Shown here in pieces: positions 21,500 to 32,475 of a stretch of 64,000 nt of DNA. Position 1 is the first letter of the stretch; the number at the start of each line of letters is the position of its first letter. The translations under genes and the position numbers were made by a program. The DNA is from Spinacia oleracea. Taxonomy: Eukaryota; Streptophyta; Magnoliopsida; Caryophyllales; Amaranthaceae. Under the pieces are notes generated by a model. The model made no database searches. It had not been told where the DNA came from and saw only the letters and a list, made by a program, of their open reading frames with translations. The stretch covers positions 17,508,001-17,572,000 of the forward strand of contig NC_079489.1 in NCBI RefSeq assembly GCF_020520425.1, given 5' to 3'.

Positions 21500-23783
21500 A
21501 ATGTGTACTTGCTTTATTAAGTTTCAATCAAACCCTCCTTGTCGTTTAAAACAAGGGGAACAATTTTCTCGGGGCATTTTTCCATTCAAACTCTCACTTC
21601 TTGGAGTTCAAGTGAGTGCTTGGGTATGGAATGAGCCACCATAATACAATATCTACCATTACAATTAAAGGTACAAGAATCTAAATAGCTAGCTAAATTC
21701 TGAATATCATCTGCAATGCATTGCATAACTGATCTCTCCCTCCTGTTAGCAAGGAGCATGTTAACAAGGGGAAAGCAGTCAGACTCAGCTTCGAGCCTTC
21801 TGAAACCTGCATCAAAAGCGTATTTGAGACCAAACAGGATAGCCTCAGCTTCCATTTGGGAGCACCACCTATTCTTCCACGCATGACCTGCAACTATCAA
21901 AACATCACCAACAACATAACGAACAATATTCCCATACTCATTCTTCCCTCCTTTGAAAGTGCAACATATGTGTTCGGTTTGAAGTTGCTGCTGACGGTGT
22001 CTTCCAGTGAGCACCATGAACTGTCACACTAGGTAACTGGGTATGCTCCCGGATAGATGCAACTTCAAACTCACCCAGTAAGCTTAGAGTTTTCATGCTA
22101 TAAAGTTGTGAATCCAACTTCTTTCTCTCAAAAAGCCACAGGTTCCTCATATGTCAATTCTACCATGACACCATCATTGCAATCTCCCAACTCCTGTCAG
22201 TCTTGCACTTGCGAGCAAGGTTCTCACACCACTCAATGAAAGGTGTAGAAGGACTCGTAGTATCCTCCACTCGCAACAGGGAGATGCGCCACATGAATTG
22301 ATTCTCAATTACAGTGCACAACCATATGTAATGTGGTCTCAATCCCCTCTCCACATGTGGTGCAAACCCTATCAACTTGGAGCCTCCTCTTTGCCAGGTT
22401 ATCTGAAGTTGGAAGACCCTCACCCATAACACGCAAAACAAGGGTTTTTACCTTAGGAGGCACACTTTTTCTTTCCATATCGTCACCCATAGATAAGTCT
22501 TTGAGTCTGCGTTAGACGAGCCAATGCTTCCACTACTGCGTTGCACCTTAAAGCGGTAGGCACGTCTCACAGAAAATCATCTTGGTTGCTTTCTGCTATG
22601 CGAACTCTCCGAATGTTAGTCACTTCCTCCTCTAAGAGGTGAGCAAATAACTCATGCATATTCCACACTCTACCTTATGTGTCCAGCCAGTCTCGCACAA
22701 GTGACTTACAATCCTCCTTAGTGGGTGGGGGCGTAGTGAGCTTACCACCCGCTAGGCTAGGAATCCACTTATCACCCCAAATCCTCACCTTACTTCCATT
22801 GTCAATGACCCGCCACAAACCATCAGCCAGAAGGTCCTAGCCGAAAGGATAGACCGCCATGTAAAGCTTGCATTGGGGGGGGGGGGGGGGGATTTTGCCT
22901 CCAAAATGTTTGATTGCGGGAAGTACTTATCTTTGAGGATAGCTGCTTCCATAGAGTTCGATTAGCTGTGAGTCTACATAGTTGTTTGGCTAGAAGAGCC
23001 ATGTTAAAAGCATGAAAGTCTCTCAGCCCAATTCCACCCTCATTTTTTAGTTTGCACATGGTTTCCCATCTAATCATCGCAAGCTTCCATTCACTCCCTT
23101 TTTGGCCCCACTAAAAGTTCTGGCACACCAAAGTCATATTACTAATAATGGCCTTGCCTGGGAGCTTAAAGCATTGTATGGTGTACGTTGGGATAGCTTA
23201 TACCACAGATTTTAATAGGTTTTCTCTCCCGGCTCTTGATAGGTACCTTTCCTTCCAACCCTTCACTATAGCTTGGAAAATAATTTTCTTCAATCTAGCA
23301 ACAAAGGTGAGTAGCCTAAGATATTTATCGTGCCCTTCCACCGCCATAAAGTTCAACTTCGACTGAAGCATTGCCTGCATATTAGTACTAATATTACACT
23401 GAAAGAGACATCCAATTTTTCCAAATTGATTTTCTGACCCGAGGTAAGCTCATAAGTAACAAGGATGTCAAGAATGGTTTCAACTTCCATCTCACTAGCC
23501 CTTGTGAACAACAGACTATCATCAGCAAAAAAATAGATGGGAAATAGGAGGCACATGTCTCCTTAATTTCACACCATGAATGGTATTGCGAGCTTCAGCA
23601 TCTCTAAGAAGCGCGGAGAGACCTTTTGCACAGATAAGAAACATGAAAGGTGAGATCGGGTCTCCTTGTCGAAGCCCCCTACCGGATAGGAAGCGGGTCG
23701 AAGGAAAACCGTTAAACAGGATTGAGTACGACACAAAGGTGATACACCTCATGATGAGTGCCACAAAATTTGAGTTAAACCCC
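21500..23783 (-). mobile_element. Truncated L1-type LINE with RNase H domain
   Basis: The - strand carries, in order, pieces of a plant L1 ORF2: RT core, linker, zinc-binding zf-RVT and RNase H. The endonuclease and ORF1 are missing because the element stops abruptly at about 23783, where LTR-like sequence starts. The 3' tail includes AATAAAG at about 21517 followed by T-rich/A-rich text. The copy is frame-broken and inactive. Confidence 0.85.
21586..23783 (-). pseudogene. LINE ORF2 remnant: RT, zf-RVT and RNase H
   Basis: Segments in several frames follow each other on the - strand. 23783-23522 has SGRGLRQGDPISPFMF, the RT motif before the active site. About 23530-23390 has FADDSLLFTRA, the catalytic FADD box. 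23380-23198 has GWKERYLSRAGRENLLKSVV. 23077-22823 has CKLKNEGGIGLRDFHAFNMA. About 22490-22305 has the zf-RVT cysteines (VCTTCGEGIETTLHMVVHC). 22017-21586 has RNase H-like text (MEAEAILFGLKYAFDAG, LEAESDC). A run of 17 G at 22875-22891 also breaks the frame. Plant L1 elements with a C-terminal RNase H are known; this one belongs with them. Confidence 0.85.
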
Positions 23784-23784
23784 C

Positions 23785-24085
23785 TGTTAGAAAATAAATA
23801 CAACTAATATCAACCATCGAGAACACGAGTCGGAGTCATGAGTCAATGTCGGTTCGTTTATGTACCAAAACAAGCAAACAAGTTAAGGGTGATGTTGTGT
23901 AGCAACGACTTATTGCCTTGGCCATCAATTAGATGTGTTAGACAACATGCAAAATTATTATGTCAAGTGGGTCAACTTTATTATAAAGAATATGTTGCTT
24001 GGAATATTTACTTGTTTGTTTATGTTGTTTCCTAGTTTAATAAGAATTGTAATTTGAAAACTAGATATATTTTGATATGCAACAA
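23785..24085 (+). repeat. LTR-like fragment next to the LINE
   Basis: It begins TGTTAGAAAATAAATAC directly after CCCC and ends ...GATATGCAACA, a TG...CA unit of about 300 bp with AT-rich copia-LTR style. The flanks show no 5-bp duplication, so it may be one end of a truncated element and not a clean solo LTR. Confidence 0.35.
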
Positions 24086-24111
24086 TCTCTAGAATTATTA
24101 CTCCTACTCTG

Positions 24112-24188
24112 TACTCCATTAGTTTCATAATATTACTCAATTTTCTATTATACGCGGTCTTCAATGCCTACTTTGACCATTAATAGTA
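24112..24188. mobile_element. Outer Stowaway MITE, left piece
   Basis: TA then CTCCATTAGTTTCATAATAT starts this piece; the other end is at 30558-30742 (ATGTTATGGATTAGAGAGAG then TA). Text such as ACTTTGACCATT here and ACTTTGACCATATGAA at about 30695 forms the internal inverse arrangement usual in this family. It was opened by the inner Stowaway at a TA. Confidence 0.7.
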
Positions 24189-24193
24189 CTTCC

Positions 24194-24955
24194 TGTTGGA
24201 AATTCTCATTGGGAAACACAAAGGGAAAAAAGTGAGTGAAAATAAAAGAGTCCCACATGGAAAAAACTCTTCATATTCTCCTTGTTTATTAATTGGGGAA
24301 TGAGTGTAACTCTTGTTTAAGAAAGCGTGAGAGTGGTATGGGTGGACACATCACACACGCGCGCGCGCCGGGCCGGGCTCGGGCCTCGGGCCGTGGGCCG
24401 TGGGCCTTGGGCCTTGGGCTCTTGGGAATGCGGTTCGCGGGCGTGGGGTGGGTTTTGTTGGTCAACCCTATTCTTTTTGGAAACTGGACCGTTTTGGTTA
24501 AGTCATTGTTACGGGAATCTGTATTGATTACGTAACCGTTGGATTAATTACGTCCGTTACTCCATTCAATGTTTCTGACCGTTTTTTGCTGTTGCAATAT
24601 TCATTCCCTCAGCCGTTTTTGTCTGTTGAGTTGCTGTCCTTCTGATTACTTAAATCAGAGTTTTAGTTTCCTTCAAACACAGAAAATCATACACACAAAT
24701 ACGAAAACACATTCTTTCTCTCACACAAAATTGCTCTCGGTTTTGGGCATATGTTCTGACTCCATCCGGCTTTGTGAGTGCACACAACGTCGGAGTTGCG
24801 CTAATCCTGGAGGGCGACCGCATTCTGTTCTACTGCACCGGGAGGTAGCGCGGAATCGTCTTTTAGGACAGTGGGTGTCCACGACGCAACAATTGTTCTT
24901 CGTTCAGTTCATCGAATCAGATAAGTTTGTTCTAATTTTTGGTTTAGTCGAAACA
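24194..24955 (+). repeat. 5' LTR (762 bp) of the 24-30 kb copia element
   Basis: The boundaries are set by TG/CA, the CTTCC duplication and alignment to the 3' LTR. It has a GC-rich patch of GGGCC/GTGGGCC repeats at about 24360-24430 that differs in length from the 3' LTR. Apart from small indels I count roughly a dozen substitutions between the LTRs. Confidence 0.9.
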
Positions 24956-24973
24956 ATCTAAAAGACGATTATT

Positions 24974-27900
24974 ATGGCTTTGACTTCGAAATTCATGATT
25001 CCTGATATGTCTAAGTTAGAACCTCTTGATGGCAAGAATTATAAACGTTGGGCTGTTAGGATGCGATTCTATTTAGAACAAATTGAGATTGCTTATGTGC
25101 TTGATGATGTTGTCGAACCTGATGATGAAACTGAATTGCATGCTTTTGAGTTGAAATTTGCTAAAGATGATAGGACATGTAAGGGCATGTTGCTGCATCA
25201 TATGTCAAATGCATTGCTTGATATCTATATGGGGTTTGGTCATGCTAGGGATATTTGGGATGCATTAGAAAAGAAGTATGGAACTGATGATGCTGGTACT
25301 AAGCGTTATTGTGTCAGTAAGTGGTTAGGTTTTCAAGTTCAAGATGATAAACCAATTATTGATCAGATTCATGCTTATGAAAATATTTGCATTGCTATGG
25401 CTGCCGAGGGTTTGGGTATTTGTGATATTACTCTTGCTATAGTTTTAATTGAGAAACTCCCACCCTCTTGGAAAGATTTTCGTAATCAGTTGATGCATAA
25501 AAAGAAGGACCTTGCCTTAGAGGAGCTTGTAGGTCACCTGAAAATTGAGGAGGAAAATCGTATTAAGGATAAGGGTCAATCTGTGTTTTCCGGTTCCGCT
25601 AAGGCTAACCTTGTAGAACCTAAGCCTAATGCATATTCGGATAGGTTTAAGGGAAAGGGCAGTCCTTTCAAGCCTCAAGGGAAACCAATGAAGTATAAGT
25701 TCAAGGGGAAATGTTTTGAATGTGGGAAAACTGGTCACAAGTCTGTAGATTGCAGATCCAAGAAGAAGCCTGATCAGAACCAAGCCAACCTTGCTGAAGC
25801 TAATGAAGTTTCTGATCCTAACCATTTTATTGCTGTTGTTTCAGAAGCTAACTTGACAGGTAATGTTGCTGAATGGATCGTAGATACTGGAGCAACGAGA
25901 CACATCTGCACCAACAAAGACATGTTCACTACCTACGAAAAAATTGATGGTGAAAATGTCTTTCATGGGTAATTCAGCTTCTGCAACTGTTCAAGGCAAA
26001 GGGAAGATCGTTCTCACTCTTACCTCTGGAAAACTTATTACTCTTACCAATGTGTTGCATGTTCTAGAAATGCGTAGGAACCTGATTTCTGGTAGCTTGC
26101 TAATGAAGGCTGGATTGAAGCTTTCATTTGATTCTGATAGGCTTGTTATTACTCACAATGGGGAGTTTGTGGGAAAGGGTTTCTGTAATGGGGGTTTATT
26201 TACTCTTGATGTCAAACTTGAAATTATGAATAAGAATGCTAGTACTTCTTCTGTTTATATTGCTGAGTCTATTGATTTATGGCATGCAAGGTTGGGTCAT
26301 CTCAACATTGCTTCAATTAAAAAGCTTAAACAACTTAATTTGATCCCCAGTTTTTCTAAAACTGATTTTGCAAAATGTGAAGTATGTGTTGAGGCCAAGT
26401 TTGCAAAGAAGCCGTTTAAATCAATAGATAGACAAACTGAAGTACTAGAGCTTGTTCATAGTGACTTGGGGGATTTTAAAAATTATGAGAGCAGGCGTGG
26501 TAAAAGGTATTATATTACTTTTGTTGATGACTGCTCAAGATTTACCATGGTTTATCTTCTCAGGTCAAAAGATGAGGCTGAGGAAATGTTCCTCAAATAC
26601 AAGGCCGGAGTGGAGAACCAACTTAATAGGAAGATCAAGAGACTTAGGAGTGATATGGGTGGTGAGTATGACCCTAACACTCTTAAGGCATTTTGTGAGC
26701 AGAATGGGATCATACATGAGACAACGGCTCCCTACACACCCGAGCAGAACGGGATTGCTGAAAGGAAGAACAGAACATTGAAGAACATGATGAATTCTAT
26801 GCTTATTAGTTCTGGGTTTTCTGATAACATGTGGGGGTAAGCTATATTATCTGCTTGTTATGTTTTGAACAGGGTACCTCACAAAAAGCTAGACAAGATT
26901 CCATATGAAATATGGAAGGGTCGTGCACCTAACCTAAGTTACTTGAAAGTGTGGGGGTGTCTAGCAAAGGTGGCTATACCCAGCTTCAAAAGGGACAAGA
27001 TTGGTCCTAAAACTGTTGATTGTATTTTTATTGGTTATGCTTACCAAAGTGCTGCATATCGTTTTCTTGTTAAGGGTGCTAACAATTCTTATGCAGGTGG
27101 TAACATCATTGAGGCAAGAGATGCCGAGTTTTTTGAAACTATATTTCCTTTGAAAATATCTTGTATCAATGATGTGCCTTCTTCTAACACTTCTTCCAGT
27201 ATGCCTGTTGTTGCTCCTCCCACCTCTAATGTGAATTCTGAATTGGAGCCAAGGAGGAGCAAGAGGGCAAGAAAGGAAACCAGTTATGGTGATGATTTTA
27301 TTACTGCTTTCTTAACTGAACCTTACTTGATTGATGATGACTTTGTTTATGTCTTTATTTTGGAAGATGATCCTAGAACCTATGAAGAGGCTATGAAATC
27401 TGTTGATGCAGTGTTTTGGAAAGAGGCAATAGATAGTGAACTTCAGTCAATCCTAAGTAACAATACTTGGGAGTTGGTTGATTTGCCTAGGGGTTGCAAG
27501 CCCATTACTTGTAAATGGATCTTTAGGAAAAAAATTGAAATCCACTGGATCCATTGACAAGTATAAGGCTAGAATTGTGGTAAGGGGATTCACCCAAAGG
27601 CATGGTGTTGATTATTTTGATACTTACTCTCCTGTCACTAAAATTGCTACTATTAGAACTTTGATTGCTCTTGCTTGCATTCATGATCTTGTTGTGCATC
27701 AAATGGATGTTAAAACTGCATTTTTAAATGGTGATTTGGATGAGGAAATTTACATGGTTCAACCAGAAGGGTTTGTTGTTCCTGGTCAAGAGAATAAGGT
27801 TTGTAAATTAGTCAAGTCTTTGTATGGGCTTAAGCAAGCTCCAAAGCAATGGCATGACAAATTTGACAAGACTATGACAGGTAATGGGTTCCATGTAAAT

Positions 27901-28911
27901 GAAGGTGATTCTTGTGTTTACTCTAAGCATGATTCTGATGGTTGTGTGATTATTTGTCTTTATGTGGATGATATGTTAATTTTTGGGACTAACTTGGATC
28001 GTGTAAATGAGACAAAAAGTTTTCTAAGTTCTAAATTTGAAATGAAAGATATGGGTGAGGCAGATGTGATTTTAGGAGTAAAAATCAAGAGAACTCCAAA
28101 TGGCATTTGTCTTAGCCAAGCTCACTATGTTGAAAAATTACTTAAAAAGTTTAACTCTTTTGACGTCGATCCAGTTAGGACTCCCTATGATCCAAGCATC
28201 CACTTAAAGAAAAATAATGGTGATCCTGTTAGCCAATCTGAATATGCTAAGATTATTGGTAGTGTTATGTTTCTAATGAACTACACTAGACCTGACATTG
28301 CTTATTCTGTGAGTAGATTGAGCAGGTACACTCATAACCCAAGTCATGAACATTGGGATGCTTTGAAGAGATTGCTTAGGTACCTTAAGGGTACCATGGA
28401 TTGGAGTTTGCACTACTCCAAGTTTCCAGGAGTTTTGGAAGGCTATTGCGATGCCAACTGGGTTTCTGGCAATGATGAAATTAACTCTACCAGTGGTTAT
28501 GTTTTCACCCTAGGGGGTGGAGCTGTGTCTTGAAAATCTTGTAAACAATCTTGTACTGCTATGTCTACTATGGAATCTGAGTTTATTGCTCTTGAATTGG
28601 CAGGCCATGAGGCAGAATGGTTGAGAAATGTGCTTGCAGATATTCCGTTGTGGGGGAAGCCAGCTCCTTCAGTTGCACTTCACTGTGATTCGCAAGCGGC
28701 TATTGCTGTGGCAAACAACCATGCCTACAATGGGAAGAAAAGGCACATTCGTTTGAGGCACAAGGCCGTCAAAGAATTGTTGTCAAGTGGGGTGATATCA
28801 CTAGACTATGTAAAGTCTGAAATGAACATTGCGGATCCGTTAACGAAAGGCCTATGTAGAAAACTAGTTTTGGAAACATCGGAAGGGATGGGCTTGAAGC
28901 CCATTGAATAA
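24974..28911 (+). pseudogene. Copia gag-pol polyprotein, four lesions
   Basis: Gag starts at ATG 24974, 18 bases after the LTR. A zinc knuckle CFECGKTGHKSVDC is at about residues 247-260 and the protease motif WIVDTGATRHIC at about 301-312. A one-base insertion near 25962 shifts the frame. Integrase follows, with the HARLGH...CEVC zinc part and the DDE acidic positions (HSDLGD, RSDMGGEYD, EQNGIAERKN). A TAA at 26838-26840 replaces a sense codon after MWG. An extra A in the A-run near 27530 shifts the frame again. RT follows with [12 protein letters not shown] and [15 protein letters not shown] at 28531-28533 sits where WKSCKQ is expected. RNase H (STMESEFIALE, CDSQAA, KRHIRLRHKAVKELL) ends at TAA 28911. 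Each lesion is simple, so decay is recent; none of this is a host gene. Confidence 0.93.
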
Positions 28912-29558
28912 ATTGTAAAATAATGAACTCCTACTCACAGAGTTCAAAGGACGACATTATGTTATAATTCGGAAGCACAAAATTTTATTTTTTGTCCATC
29001 CCCTAGATGTTATAATGTGCTTGCTACAATCGGAAAGAGGTTGAGCATACGGCTCTTAATGAACCCATACCATATGTTTGGTGGTGTGAAGGTAGCTCAC
29101 ACTTGATGGGATTCACCTACGTAGGTGTGGAAGTGTGGCCGCTTCCTATGAGAATTGCGATGTGGGCTATTCTCTAGAGCACCTATGAGCATATCCAGGT
29201 CGGACGTATGGCCAGTATAAGGCGTCACTTTATTCGCGGAGTCAACTCAAAGTTACCATATGCATCCAGGCCTACCTATCAGGTTTGTGAAAGGCTAACA
29301 AGCAAAGCATATCTTTTGAATAAAGCAGCTTCAGAATGTCATACATATTCAGTTGCGTGCTTTAAGTGACGGGTTTCTAACTCCCTATCAAGTTCAATAC
29401 GAAAGTCACTTGGTAGGAAAGAGATCATAGCTTAAATGTCACTAAGTGTTAATTCAAGTCGAAAGACATTGGCACCTATTCAATTGTTTTGTTTTGCCCA
29501 AAACCAATATCCTTCTCCTTTTTCCTTTCTTTTCCGCATATTCGAACCTGTGGGGGAT
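28912..29558 (+). other. 3' untranslated spacer of the copia element
   Basis: About 650 bases lie between the RNase H stop and the 3' LTR without an open frame. The stretch is less AT-rich than the flanks and includes GGTCGGACGTATGG and GGCGTCACTTTATTCGC. It ends in the polypurine tract CTGTGGGGGAT. No env-like frame is visible. Confidence 0.6.
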
Positions 29559-30314
29559 TGTTGGAAATTCTCATTGGGAAACACAAAGGGAAAAAAGTGA
29601 GTGAAAATAAAAGAGTCCCACATGGAAAAAACTCTTCATATTCTCCTTGTTTATTAATTGGGGAATGAGTGTAACTCTTGTTTAAGAAAGCGTGAGAGTG
29701 GTATGGGTGGACACATCACACACGCGCGCGCGCGCCTGTCCGGGCCGGGATCGGGCCTCGGGCCGTGGGCTCTTGGGAATGCGGTTCGCGGGCGTGGGGT
29801 GGGTTTTGTTGGTCAACCCTATTCTTTTTGGTAACTGAACCGTTTTGGTTAAGTCATTGTTACAGGAATCTGTATTGATTACGTAACCGTTGGATTAATT
29901 ACCATTAATTACGTCCGTTACTCCATTCAATGTTTCTGACCGTTTTTGGCTGTTGCAATATTCATTCCCTCAGCCGTTTTTGTCCGTTGAGTTGCTCTCC
30001 TTCTGATTACTTAAATCCGAGTTTTAGTTTCCTTCAAACACAGAAAATCATACACACAAATACGAAAACACATTCTTTCTCTCACACAAAATTGCTCTCG
30101 GTTTTGGGCATATGCTGACTCCATCCGGCTTTGTGAGTGCACACAACGTCGGAGTTGCGCTAATCCTGGAGGGCGACCGCATTCTGTTCTACTGCACCGG
30201 GAGGTAGCGCGAAATCGTCTTTTAGGACAGTGGGTGTCCACGACGCAACAATTGTTCTTCGTTTAGTTCATCGAATCAGATAAGTTTGTTCTAATTTTTG
30301 GTTTAGTCGAAACA
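29559..30314 (+). repeat. 3' LTR (756 bp) of the 24-30 kb copia element
   Basis: It starts TGTTGG right after the polypurine tract and ends GAAACA before the CTTCC duplication. Relative to the 5' LTR it lacks part of the GGGCC repeat patch and has about 10 additional bases (ATTACCATTA region at about 29898). Two near-identical copies of the open frame at 24569/29930 merely reflect the duplicated LTR. Confidence 0.9.
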
Positions 30315-30557
30315 CTTCCTCCATTTTTTTATTATTGCACCATCTCTATTGGGCACAAGAATTAAGAAATGAGGTAAAAGTTGAGAGATTGACAAAAATA
30401 CCCATGTGATTTAGTACAAGTTGGGTTTGGTCCGCACCACACATATAAGGATAGAAATGTCATTTCATGGGGTAAACTTACTAAAAAATAAAATGGTGCA
30501 ATTAATATGCAACTTCCGAAAAAGGAAAATGGTGCAATAATAAAAAAATGGAGGAAG
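30315..30557. mobile_element. Inner Stowaway MITE, target of the copia insertion
   Basis: Left TIR CTTCCTCCATTTTTTTATTA, right TIR TAATAAAAAAATGGAGGAAG; the pair extends to about 28 bases without mismatch (TGCACCA/TGGTGCA). TA flanks are at 24187-24188 and 30558-30559. Its first five bases were duplicated by the copia insertion. The intact element would be 243 bp. Confidence 0.9.
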
Positions 30558-30742
30558 TATTAATTTTGCATTAGTAAAAATTAAAAAAAATGATATTTAG
30601 AAAATTTATATTGAAACGAGTCTAATGATATCCCACAAGTTAATATTTTTACTCCTAATTATACTATTAATTACGGTCAAATTTTTTAAACTTTGACCAT
30701 ATGAATAGTAAACATGAGGAATGTTATGGATTAGAGAGAGTA
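30558..30742. mobile_element. Outer Stowaway MITE, right piece
   Basis: It continues the element begun at 24112 and ends ATGTTATGGATTAGAGAGAG then TA. The terminal match to the left end is diverged, so this is the oldest layer of the nest. Confidence 0.65.
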
Positions 30743-32234
30743 TTGTTTATCACACATATTATGTAAATACAAATATTATTGACATAATATATGTACAATA
30801 CCAGAGTAATATACTCATTATTTGACATATTTTACACCGTAACTAACAAGATATTCAACAAAAACTTATGACTAAATTAATTTATGAAATACATATACTC
30901 TGTACTAGAATGTATGTTTATTTGGTTGCTTAAAAATTATATTTTCTTAGTTTTCCTTAACATAAAGTAATGACCAAAATAAATATACTAGAGTATATGT
31001 TTGTTCCAAATGAGTATGCATCCGTACTACGGGGTATATAAAATGCGTAGTAAAATTATATGTTTTTTTTTTTATGAAGTATAATTAATTAAGGATATGA
31101 TACAAAATATGCGCTGACAAACATGAAAAATAGAAATTTGAACATCATTATGAAACAGATGGAGTATAATATAAGAATTTTAACTATTATTTACAAAAAT
31201 GTATAAAATAGTATTTTCTCCGTTTCTTTTTATTTGCAATAGTTCCCTAAAATAGAAAAATCACAATACTTGCAACACACTATACATGGAAAACTATTTT
31301 GTATGTTTTGACATTGCACCCTCATTTTACTCTCTTTTTTAACTATTAATCTCTCATACACCAAATGAAATAATAGAACTTCTTTCCATTTTTATTCTTG
31401 TACTAAAAAATGTTTGATTCCTTTTTCTTAAAGTGTCAAAAAAGAATATGTTCCAACTATATAGAAATGAGGGAAGAATATCTCAAAAAATCACTCCTCT
31501 ACTCTTCCACAAGTCTTATTTAATACTCACTTCGTCCCTTTATTTTTCCCATATTCATCTCTTGGGTGACTCTTTGACGTTACTCCATACATTAAACGAA
31601 ATTTTTTTCTACTTGCTCTATCTTTATCTCTCTTTTCATGTGACAGTTGTATCAACTCATGTGCAAATTTTAAACTTAATTTTTAATAAAGTGAATTCTG
31701 TCTACGGGGCACTCAAAAAGGGTCAGTGGGGGTATATTCGAAAGTTAACTAAATTTAACATAGATTATTTACCACTTATAGAAATGCCAGTTTAATGATC
31801 GGTGCACGGGTTTATGGGAGACCCCTACGCAACCGCACCAAGTGGGTGGAGATGAAGGAATTTTTAATTAGGTGGGTGACGTGGATAGAAAATGTATCCG
31901 CCGCAGGTGACAAGGCAATGATGAATTTTAGATTGAACCCTTCTGCCTCGCATATTTTCATCTAATTGATTATGGATATCAATTTTTAATGCTAACCTAC
32001 ATATTATAAAATTTTGTTTGTATATTCAAATACTCCAATCAGACAACCAAATTGTCAAATTTTAAAAAATAGTTTAAAAATCAAAAACTCTCATACTAAT
32101 TAAAAAAACGGGCATAGGGTCGGTTAGTGGTGGATTTGGATAAACAGGTGGGTGATGGAGAGGAAATTATTTTGTTTTGTAGATGAGTAACGTATATGTC
32201 ATGGGTGGCGGGGTGAGGATGAGTTTTGTAGGTG
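30743..32234. other. Intergenic AT-rich DNA with MITE debris
   Basis: No gene. A lone Stowaway-type right end (CATTATGAAACAGATGGAGTA) sits at about 31142-31165. A CTCCGTTTC-type left end is at about 31218. An open frame of 120 codons at 31433-31795 is low-complexity and starts nowhere credible. At 31795-31910 lies text related to 34505-34620. Confidence 0.45.
31795..31910 (+). repeat. Diverged repeat, copy 1
   Basis: GGGAGACCCCTACGCA ... CCAAGTGGGTGGAGATG ... GGTGGGTGACGTGG aligns with GGGAGACCCTCATGCA ... CCAAGTGGGCGGGGATG ... GGTGGGTGATATGG at about 34535-34605. The family is unknown to me. Confidence 0.5.
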
Positions 32235-32475
32235 GTTACTGGGGTGGAGGGACAATTCCGATCATGATTTATTACACACAAAAGGGAAAGGTCTTTCCTT
32301 TTGGGGTCGGTTGTGGGCAAGGAGGGATTTGAACCTCCGGCACGCGTAGCCATACGCTCTAATCCTCTGAGCTACATGCCCAACCCCTCCTCCACTAGAC
32401 ATGTTCCCGGGAGTATCCTTAAAAAGAAGAACATTTCCACTCCCATGCCATTTCGGGTTAAGAAGTTGTAAAAGC
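32235..32475 (-). other. Plastid-derived nuclear insertion (NUPT) around trnR-ACG
   Basis: On the - strand the text resembles the plastid inverted-repeat region around trnR-ACG: a tRNA-like core, then CACAACCGACCCCAAAAGG, AAGACCTTTCCCTTTTG and AATCATGATCGG, which I recall as the sequence after trnR. Upstream text (AACATGTCTAGTGGAGGAG) also fits. Many substitutions show it is an old transfer. The adjacent sequence is ordinary nuclear AT-rich DNA. The identification is from memory. Confidence 0.7.
32314..32381 (-). pseudogene. trnR-ACG: Damaged plastid-type tRNA-Arg(ACG)
   Basis: The - strand reads GGGCATGTAGCTCAGAGG for the acceptor and D-arm, keeps GGCTACG of the anticodon loop, and ends GGTTCAAATCCCTCCTTGCCC for the T-arm and acceptor. 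Only 68 bases remain, about six short of normal, because the 3' side of the anticodon stem and the variable region are shortened. It cannot fold a proper anticodon stem, and it sits in nuclear DNA, so it is a relic. Confidence 0.75.

Larger units (their letters stand above)
24194..30314 (+). mobile_element. Copia LTR retrotransposon, full length but mutated
   Basis: The LTRs at 24194-24955 and 29559-30314 start TGTTGGAAATTCTC and end GTCGAAACA. The flanking 5-bp duplication is CTTCC (24189-24193 and 30315-30319). A polypurine tract CTGTGGGGGAT abuts the 3' LTR. Gag-pol order is gag, protease, integrase, RT, RNase H, as in Ty1-copia. The copy is disabled by two frameshifts and two stops. The insertion target is the terminal repeat of a Stowaway element. 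Confidence 0.95.

Noticed and set aside
22875-22891. Biologically meaningful G-quadruplex site
   Set aside because: A single run of 17 G inside a decayed LINE, with no other G-runs close by in a regulatory setting. Likely slippage or assembly noise.
24569-24961. 130-codon open frame before gag
   Set aside because: It lies wholly in the 5' LTR, and its counterpart in the 3' LTR is truncated at 62 codons, so it is not conserved.
32314-32381. Functional tRNA gene
   Set aside because: Six bases are missing around the anticodon stem and variable loop, and the context is plastid-derived DNA in the nucleus.
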